Assembly (NCBI GenBank): GCA_963921825.1
Contig: OY997591.1
Location: 33,191,825-33,255,824 of the forward strand
Length of the DNA: 64,000 nt
Direction of reading: 5' to 3'
Source of the DNA: Erodium maritimum
Taxonomy: Eukaryota; Streptophyta; Magnoliopsida; Geraniales; Geraniaceae
Part shown: positions 57,251-64,000 of the stretch, piece after piece
How the letters are laid out: each line of letters begins with the position of its first letter
Numbering within the stretch: position 1 is the stretch's first letter
The notes under the pieces: generated by a model
The model's database searches: none
What the model was told of the DNA's origin: nothing
The model's input: the letters and a program-made list of their open reading frames with translations, nothing else
Made by a program: the position numbers and the translations under genes

Positions 57251-58469
57251 AGAGATCTAGGGTTTTGGGTGTCCACTATTCTCGTCTTCCATCCATTGGA
57301 TCGTCTCAAGGCTAGGAGGAATTGTACTCCCCTCATCCTCCTCTACGGTATACACCGAACCGATTCTCTCATTTTGATTAATTTTGGAAGTTAGGGTTTA
57401 TGTAAAACTATTAGTTTAGGGTGTTTTGAGGTTGGTGAAATTGTTGGAGACGTTTTGGAGGTGGTTAGAGGTGTTTGTTGACGTTTTTCGGTGACCGGAA
57501 GCTCGGGAGGAGCTCCGGCCTCTGTGGGTGGTGGCCGGCCGGCCATGGGGTGGCTGGACGGAGCTGGGACCAGCCACCACCATGCTGGCCTGGCCCCAAT
57601 TTGAGCCCTAGGGCCCACGGCCAAGGTGGGACGGGTGGGGCCCACGTGCTCGGGTGATCGGGTTTCGTGTTCGGGAGTTCTAGAACGTTCCCCGTATCAT
57701 TTATCCTTAACCGAATCGAAATTTGGAATTAAATTGAAAAGTTGTAATTAACGGGTTTTAGAAATTTTAAACGTTAATTAATTGACTCGGAAGTCGAAAT
57801 TCGATTCTGTCAAGTACTTTGGGACCCTTGAATTATTATAAGACCGTAGAAACGAAAACGGGAATTTTTGGAGCCCCGGAAGGGCATTTACAAAACCCGG
57901 GCAGATTCGCCATGTCGGGCGAATCGGGCCTTTACGGGTGCCTTATTGACAATGTCGAGTAATTGGGAAGTTTGGGAGTGATCGACATTGTCGGGGTTGA
58001 GTTTGGGCATCAAGTTTAATGATTTTCAGTTTATTCCTGCGAGTTGTTAAGTGCCTTAAAATTGTGTTCTTTTAGATCGTGCCACGGACCGAGGCAAGGG
58101 AAAGCTGGGTGAGTGACTGAGATCATCACCGGAGCTCGTTGGTTGGCTTTTGGAGAACACCCACGAGGTATGGAAAAGTAGCTGGATCTCGGCCCTGACT
58201 AGGGAAAGTTAACAGTAGAATTGCATGTGACACCGGGGTGTCGTGGGTTAAGTAGGTTATCGAATATTAGAAATGCATGATACGGGAATGTAGCGAATGT
58301 TGGAAATGCATGTGACACTTAGTAGTGTCGTAGGAGCAAAGAACTTAGCGTTATTAGAATTACTGGAGGCATATGACCATGCCCGGAGGTTGATTGTGAA
58401 ATTGTTGATATTAGAACAGTTGGAGGCTTTGGTTATGACAGAGGTTGGTTGTGCATTTTCGAGTCTTGG

Positions 58470-58690
58470 GTGGCCCTGAGAGCCCGTGCTTGACTGTTGG
58501 TGTGTCTTAGGAGGCCGTGAGTGCCTGTGGGGTTGTTGAGCCTGTGGGTTACTGTTGGTGGTTTTGAGTGGCCGTGAGTGCCCGTGGGGCTGTTGAGCCT
58601 GTGAGTTGCTGTTGGTGTATCTTGGGAGGCCGTGAGTGCCCGTGGGGTTTGTTGAGTCCGTGTTTCATGGTTGGTGTCTTGGGTGGCCAT
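58470..58690. repeat. Tandem repeats in G-A 3' LTR
   Basis: About four units of the ~58-bp type, one or more fewer than in the 5' LTR, so the pair differ by repeat copy number. Confidence 0.83.
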
Positions 58691-60214
58691 GAGTGCCGGT
58701 GGAGTGCTGAACTTGTGTTGTTGCTGTTTGTTGAACTTTGTTTGTGATTGTGATTGTGGTTACTTGAGGTTGTGGGCCCGCTTCATTAAACGGGGGTCCT
58801 CGATCACATGCGTATGCATGTTCAGACGGGGTAGGGGGCCCGCCCGTCAGTAAAGGGGTCCTGGCCGCGCGTGTGTGGTTCGGGGTTGTGAGTGTGATAG
58901 TTCGACAGTCTGATCCGACTTTGTGTCGAGGAAATGCGACAGGTCGACCGCCTGACCTGATGAGATCGGTAAAGGGCGTGAGGGAGGTTACTGAGCGGCT
59001 GGTTTGCGATCCTTTGTGATCTTGTTTGGTGTTGCGTAGCTTTCTGTCGTGTCCTTGGAGGAGGTCGTCGATAGTTGTGTTGGGTTTACATTACGAGTCC
59101 GAGTGCTGAGTCTGTTGAGGAAGGTAACGGGTTGTGTGTCAGTTGAGTACTTGAGTTTGGGGATTGTATTCCCGGTGCTGGGTTTGGTTTTGGTGTTACC
59201 GGTATTGTCTGCTAAGTATGCCGTAGTCAGTCTGTTATCCGTGGTGGTGAGCGAACGCTCACCCCTGCTGCTTTTCCTACATGTACCGGTCGCAGGTTGG
59301 ACTAGGTGAGCGCTTGAAGCTTGAAGAGCTAGGAGCGGGATTCTAGGTTTTACTTTTGAGTCTAGTGACGGATACCTTGTTTTGTCCACTTGTTGGGACT
59401 TATTTTGAGTTGTAGTTATTATTTTGTTGAACGAAACTAGTATTTTAAAGTGATTTAATGGAAAAGGTTTCAAAGTGTTTTCTTATTTTAAATGTTCGCG
59501 TCCCGAGTTCGGGTTACTGAAATTGGGGCGTGACATTACCATAGAGGAAGACGAGGGGAGTGTGAATCTCCAAGCTTTGAGACGATCCAAGAGTAGAAGA
59601 CGTGAATAGTGGACACCCCAAAACCCTAGCTCTCTTCTTCTCCTTCTCCTTCTCTCTCTAAAACTATCGCTCCTTTTTTCTATTTTCTTTTCCCTTTTTT
59701 TTGATATATGGCCGGCCACCTATAAGGCCCCACCACTCACTTTCCCCCCTAAACTAACACCACCACTTGTTGGACAAGTGGCAAGGTGGGTCCCACACCT
59801 TTTGAAAAATATCTTCTAGATATTTTCCAGTCAGATTCGCGAAAATCGGACGTTTTGGGCCCCGAACGGGCACTTTTCCCAAGAAATTACGAAACTTGAC
59901 GGGCTACAATAAAACGGCTCAACTAAGGCCGCTGGGATGACGGCTAAGCTTTTTGGATCCAAAACGGTCCTCGAATGGACCAAAACGTCGCTTGGTTGAC
60001 TTTTCCAACGAAAAGTCAACATTTCCCAAATTGATCAGAAAGTTGCCCTGAGTCCCCCGGAACTCACTTTGGTCGATAGCGGGGTCAACTTACGTCCGGT
60101 ATGACCCTCGGGGTCAACTTTGGGTTCATTTAAGTGTCTGTCGAATTTTTTTAAAAATTTTCCTGTTTTTCGCAGGTTTGACTGGCGTTGACCGGGAGTG
60201 GTTATTACACCTAC

Positions 60215-61352
60215 TCAAAGCATTGTTCACATAGGTGCTCTGACTTAAACCCCAAGACCCTCTTGGTGCGATCTTTATATATCTTAACCCTAAGATATAA
60301 GCAGACTCGCCTAAGTCCATCGCGAAACACGTCCCCTCCAAGCTTTTGGTCTCGTTTAAAACAGGGACGTCGATTCCGATAAGTAGCATGTCATCAACAT
60401 ATAGCACCAGAAAGGAAATCTTACTCCCACTAGCAATTTTATAAACGCAAGGGTAATCTTTGTTCTTGACAAAGCCGAATCCAATTACAGCTTCATCAAA
60501 ACTAAGATCCCAACTCCGAGAAGCTTGTTTCAGTACACAAATGGATTTTAACAACTTATAAATCTATCCCTTATTCTTCGGATCGTCAAAACCTTCGGGT
60601 TGAGACATAAAACGTCCTCAGTCAAATCCCCGTTTAAAAGCGGTTTTGACATCCACTTGCCATATCTTGTAATCAAGATACGAGACTATGTCAAGAAGAA
60701 TCTAGATAGATTTAACCATAGCCACTGGTGAGAATGTTTCCTCATAGTCAATCCCTTGGACTTGCCTATAACCTTTTGCAACCAGTCGGGCTTTATAGGT
60801 CAGAGGCTTGCCATCCATGTCCATCTTCACTTTGAAGATCCATTCCCATCCGATGGCCCTCACACCATTGATGTGATCAACCAGTTCCCAGACTTGGTTA
60901 TCCGACATGGATTGCATTTCCTCCCTTATGGCTCACAGCCATAACTCGGAGTCGAGCCCATCCACGACTTCCTAGAAAGGTGGTTGGATCCTCATGATCC
61001 ACCATTAGCTCACTGTCACCTCCAGATACTTAACAACCATATCTCAAAGGTGGGTGACTAATCTTTCCAGATTGCCTTGGACCTTTAGGAATTGTTATAG
61101 GAATTGGTTCCTGCTCTACGACCACTTCAGGCTACTCTACTAGGTTGTCATGTGGTTTAGAGGCATCTGTACCATCTTGAACTCCTTCTAGATGTACCAC
61201 CCTCCTACTGACGTCTTTGAAAACAAATTCCCTTTGCACAAAGACCCCATCCGAGTGACGAATACCATGTTCTCACTGGGTTTGTAGAAGTAGTATCCCC
61301 TTATTTCCTTGGGATACCCCACGAAGCTGCATTTCTTAGATCTTGGTTCGAG
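60215..61352 (-). pseudogene. Copia-4 reverse transcriptase
   Basis: Minus-strand blocks are the linker (61000-61350), [20 protein letters not shown] and [20 protein letters not shown] (60702-60917), then the palm with [15 protein letters not shown] and [19 protein letters not shown], and LGESAYILGL (to 60215). The YVDD motif is intact here. Frameshifts and stops lie between and within blocks. The right edge meets the hAT-type element's CTTACTGT duplication. Confidence 0.85.
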
Positions 61353-61360
61353 CTTACTGT

Positions 61361-62141
61361 CAAGGTTGTAAATGGCGTTAGGCGTTAGTCGGGCGGCGAG
61401 GACCCCTAGGCGCTAGGCGGGGACTAGTCGGGGCCTAAGCGGGGCCTAGGCCGATTTTATTTTATTTTTATTTTTAATTATTAATAAATATATATTAGAT
61501 ATATGATATAGTTATCTACTTATAACTAAACTAATCTTTCAAAAAATACGTATAATATATAGTAAACAAGTTAATAAAATAATAATTAGTTATACAAATA
61601 GTCAAATCCTCGTCATCTCTTTCAAATCTATTATTAAAGCTGTTGGTTGAAGTCTAAGCCCAAACAAATCCAAACCCAAATAAGACTAAGCCCATTCAAT
61701 TCTCATATTTATAACTATCAAGCTGATATAACCCTAGATTTTATTATGTTGCGGCCGCATCACCTTCATCTTCATTGTCTCTGCAAAAAAATAAACAAAC
61801 ACAGTTGCACCAAAAGTTGCAGGAACTCACGGTCGTCGACTTCTCGGAGCAACATCAGTTATCTCTTCAGTTTTCTCGGCTCATCCATCTCTATTTTTGT
61901 TCTCCTTCGTCCCTCACACCTAATTTTGCGCTCGATTTGGCCTAAAACACAGCTCGAATCACGGAAAACCTTAGCGCCGCCTTGACCGCCACCCTCCGCC
62001 TTGCCCCGCCTTGACCGCCTCTGGCCGCCTAATCGGCGTTAAGTCGGACAACCGACTAGCTCCGCCCGACTGGTACGAATCGGGGCGGTGAGTCCAATTT
62101 TCGCGCCTAGGCGGCCGCCTAGCACGCCTTTTACAACCATG
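61361..62141. mobile_element. hAT-type non-autonomous element
   Basis: A 781-bp element with ends CAAGGTTGTAAATGGCG and, reversed, CATGGTTGTAAAAGGCG, flanked by the 8-bp duplication CTTACTGT (61353-61360 and 62142-62149). CA...TG termini and an 8-bp duplication are hAT features. Both ends are rich in GGCG/TAGGCG repeats, and a perfect palindrome CTAGGCGGCCGCCTAG lies at 62107-62122. The AT-rich middle has no transposase; a 112-codon frame at 61647-61985 shows no domain I recognise. Confidence 0.9.
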
Positions 62142-62149
62142 CTTACTGT

Positions 62150-63100
62150 AAACTACCCACTTCACATAAGTCTCGCAACCCTAAATCTTTAGGAAGGACA
62201 AAACGGGCTTCCTCCCGTGCCATTTCTCAAATGGTGTCCCTTGCACAGCCTTCGTAGGAGCCCGATTCAAAATGAATGCGACCGTCTTTAGAGCAAAACC
62301 CCAGAAAGAGATAGGGAGATCGATCCAACTGACCATGGATCAGACCATTGTCCAACAATGTCTGATTTCTCCGTTTGGCTACACCTCTCAACTACGGTGT
62401 CCCGGGAGGAGTCCATTCCGAAAGATCCCATTCTCTTTTAGATGATCTAAAAACTTTGTAATTAAGTATTCTCCTCCTCGATTCAATCAAAGAGACTTAA
62501 TACTTTTCCCGAGCTGGTTTTCTACTTCAGTCTTGAACTCTTTGAATTTATCAAAAGTGTTAGACTTATGTCTGTTCGAATAGACATAATCATATTTACC
62601 GCAACCATCAGTAAATGTGATAAAGTAGCTAAAACCCCTCCTGGCAAGCGAACTTATTGGTCTATACACATCCGAGTGTATCGTCCCAATAATTCACCCG
62701 CCCTTTCACCGCGATCGATGAAGGGCGCTTTAGTCATTTTGCTCAACAAACAAGCCTTGCATTTATTATTCGAATGAAATTCGAATGGACCTCAATGTCC
62801 GCACTTGTGAAGTGCTGATATGTGTTTCTTGATTATGAGACCTAAATGACAGTGCCTTAACAGAGTATGGTCTAAATTATCGGATTTAGACCTTTTGGTA
62901 TCAACCTTATAAATAGAGCTTGAGGCATTATCACCATATCCAATATGTACAATCCTCCGACCATGTTTATTTAAACATATCATTGCATAGAATATTGAAA
63001 ATCCAATTTCCAATATCCATATTATATCCTTCGGTGTCTAACACGGTACATGTATAATGATCCTAATAGGTATGCAATATTTTGTCCAAAACACAACAAG
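62150..63100 (-). pseudogene. Copia-4 integrase
   Basis: Zinc-binding region LLRHCHLGLIIKKHISALHK (62792-63013; the LGH histidine is Leu) and core RRGFSYFITFTDGCGKYDYV with FDKFKEFKTEVENQL (62487-62669) on the minus strand. The linker matching copia-1 8400-8500 is at 62220-62400. Several frameshifts and stops; inactive. Confidence 0.8.
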
Positions 63101-63150
63101 GCTATTTGGATGATGAAGACCCATGGATCCTACAGTAGTCGCTACAACCC

Positions 63151-63933
63151 TTATTTGTTGTCCACTCTGAGGTCCAATTTGTTCCTCTCCAAGCCTCTCC
63201 TATCTTCCAACCACTGCACGTTAGTGCGTATGTGAGATTCATCCTCGGTATCCAATACCCATGAATCTTTGGAAGTAGAGAGAGGTAGCTCTATTAAGTT
63301 AATACCTAATGATGGCGCAGTCTCACTGCCCTTCTTTAGATCATCCTGGTTTTTCCCGCAATTCCAAATCCAATGATCAGGCTTCAAGCAGTAGAAGCAG
63401 ACAATCTCATCCTCCTTAGCCTTCCTAGAGGACTCCCGGTGCTTGAAGGGTTAGGAGCGATCGTGTGTCTCATCTTTCTTGCCAAGTGCACAAGGGCCTT
63501 GCCCTTGCCACTACCAGTTTCCCTCCCGAAACTGGATCCCTTTTTGACCATCAGAAAATCCTTGGATCCTAGATTCCTGATATTCTTCTCAGCAGTTACA
63601 AACGTGCCATGTAACTGTGATTTGGTCTTGTCCATATCGTGCATATGATAGCTCACGATGAACTCATCATACACACAAGGAAGGGAGCGCCGACCCACGT
63701 CTGCTTCCATCTCCGACACTATCTTAAGACCCAGTCAATTAAGATGTTCGAGATGCCCCTTCATTTTCTGGACATAAGGGATAGCCTTATCAAGGATATG
63801 TCCTTTGCGTTTAGGGTTTGAGGACCATCCTCAAAACTCTGTACCAGTCCAGATAGTTTGTCCCATCAAGCTTGACCCGGTCAAGTATGGTTTTCAATGA
63901 CAAACTATCGTCGTTCGCTGATTTGTTAGCCAT
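63151..63933 (-). pseudogene. Copia-4 gag and protease start
   Basis: Gag starts at 63933 with MANKSANDDSLSLKTILDRV and the LDGTNYLDWYRVLRMVLK block. Stops follow within ~40 codons. Later pieces are VTAEKNIRNLGSKDF and MRHTI (63384-63719), the zinc-knuckle tail DHWIWNC, one copy of DDLKKGSETAPS, and the protease motif WVLDTEDESHI, where DTG has become DTE. The 5' LTR and PBS lie beyond the window edge. Confidence 0.82.
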
Positions 63934-64000
63934 TTTGATCCACACGAAAAAGTGAATTTAATCAATAAATTGAATAAATTATGAAGATCGAGTTCAAACA

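Larger units (their letters stand above)
43011..59535 (+). mobile_element. G-A: gag-only Ty3/gypsy element (TR-GAG type)
   Basis: The 5' LTR (43011-45599 plus 53170-53593, about 3.0 kb), the PBS, a long leader, gag, the PPT and the 3' LTR (56498-59535, 3038 bp) are all present in order. Flanks are TTACC at 43006-43010 and 59536-59540. Only 2.9 kb separates the LTRs, and protease, RT, RNase H and integrase are absent: gag runs straight to the PPT. The LTR pair is similar over the stretch I compared (roughly 95% or better by eye) and both carry a GAA-type microsatellite at the same place. Ends, PBS and PPT look like the plant chromovirus (Tekay/Del) type, but lineage is inferred. Confidence 0.92.
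56498..59535 (+). repeat. 3' LTR of G-A
   Basis: A 3038-bp LTR, TGTAATAACCACTCCAGG to TTGGGGCGTGACA. It is the one complete, unsplit forward copy of this family in the window and contains all the shared landmarks, including the GGTGAGCG/CGCTCACC hairpin near 59245-59262. Confidence 0.95.
40722..60209 (-). mobile_element. G-B: solo Ty3/gypsy LTR, split by G-A
   Basis: Reverse orientation, TGTCACGCCCCAGTTTC to GTGGTTATTACA, flanked by CCTAC at 40717-40721 and 60210-60214. Its own sequence is 40722-43010 plus 59541-60209, about 2.96 kb. LTR sequence resumes across G-A (GTGATTACC then ATAGAGGAAGACGAGG) as in the uninterrupted G-D. No gag-pol of its own remains. Confidence 0.92.
38271..64000 (-). 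mobile_element. Copia-4: Ty1/copia element, split and running off the window
   Basis: From left to right it shows the 3' LTR (38271-39979), a polypurine tract (39980-39995 reversed), RNase H (to 40721), solo LTR G-B with all its nested content, then RT, integrase and gag (60215-63933), and leader to the window edge. The 5' LTR lies outside the window. Across G-B, pol sequence resumes without loss: TTAAGAACCTAC on the left and CCTACTCAAAGC on the right, as in the undivided copia-1. It is a more diverged relative of copia-1 and copia-3, and multiply frameshifted. Confidence 0.9.

Overview
The window looks like a repeat-rich nuclear region of a flowering plant, most likely a eudicot. The grounds are Ty1/copia and Ty3/gypsy LTR retrotransposons primed from initiator-tRNA-Met (TGGTATCAGAGC sites), Mutator-like and hAT-type DNA transposons, and one host gene carrying the plant VVAKLMGLE (DUF3741-associated) motif. 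No bacterial or organellar genes, rRNA, tRNA or CRISPR were seen. I cannot name the species.

Layout. 1-3680: unassigned sequence plus a small TRIM-like LTR element and a 38-bp perfect palindrome. 3681-26599: a nest. A TIR DNA transposon (D1) of about 1.3 kb holds copia-2 (target duplication AGTTT) and solo gypsy LTR G-D (ACTTC). Copia-2 holds solo LTR G-F (GCTTA) in its LTR and a 4.4-kb Mutator-like element (9-bp TTATTCTTT) in its leader. G-F holds copia-1 (ATCCA), whose two 1688-bp LTRs differ at only three sites I could find. 26600-30634: an inverted-repeat element, microsatellites and a broken MuDR-N-terminus-like ORF. 30635-35808: a minus-strand retroposon-like unit with a 27-bp minisatellite, split by solo LTR G-E (TCGAT). 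36292-37360: the one convincing host gene (two exons, 241 aa, TATA box, upstream ORF). 38271 to the window end: a second, deeper nest. Copia-4 (minus strand, running off the right edge) is split by solo LTR G-B (CCTAC). G-B is split by gag-only gypsy element G-A (TTACC), whose 5' LTR is split by solo LTR G-C (GAGTC), which is split by copia-3 (GTGAG). Copia-4 also carries a 781-bp hAT-type element (8-bp CTTACTGT).

How the parts relate. Nearly all apparent ORFs are decayed gag-pol pieces, or frames kept open by tandem repeats whose units are multiples of three. G-A, G-B, G-C, G-D and G-E belong to one LTR family (TGTAATAACC...GGGGCGTGACA): four are solo LTRs and the fifth kept only gag. Copia-1, -2 and -3 share one LTR family (TGTTAGTC...GACCCAACA). 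No element shows a complete intact coding set, so any recent movement must have relied on proteins made elsewhere. Boundaries were set by reading terminal dinucleotides, target duplications, primer-binding sites and polypurine tracts directly; no alignment program or database was used.
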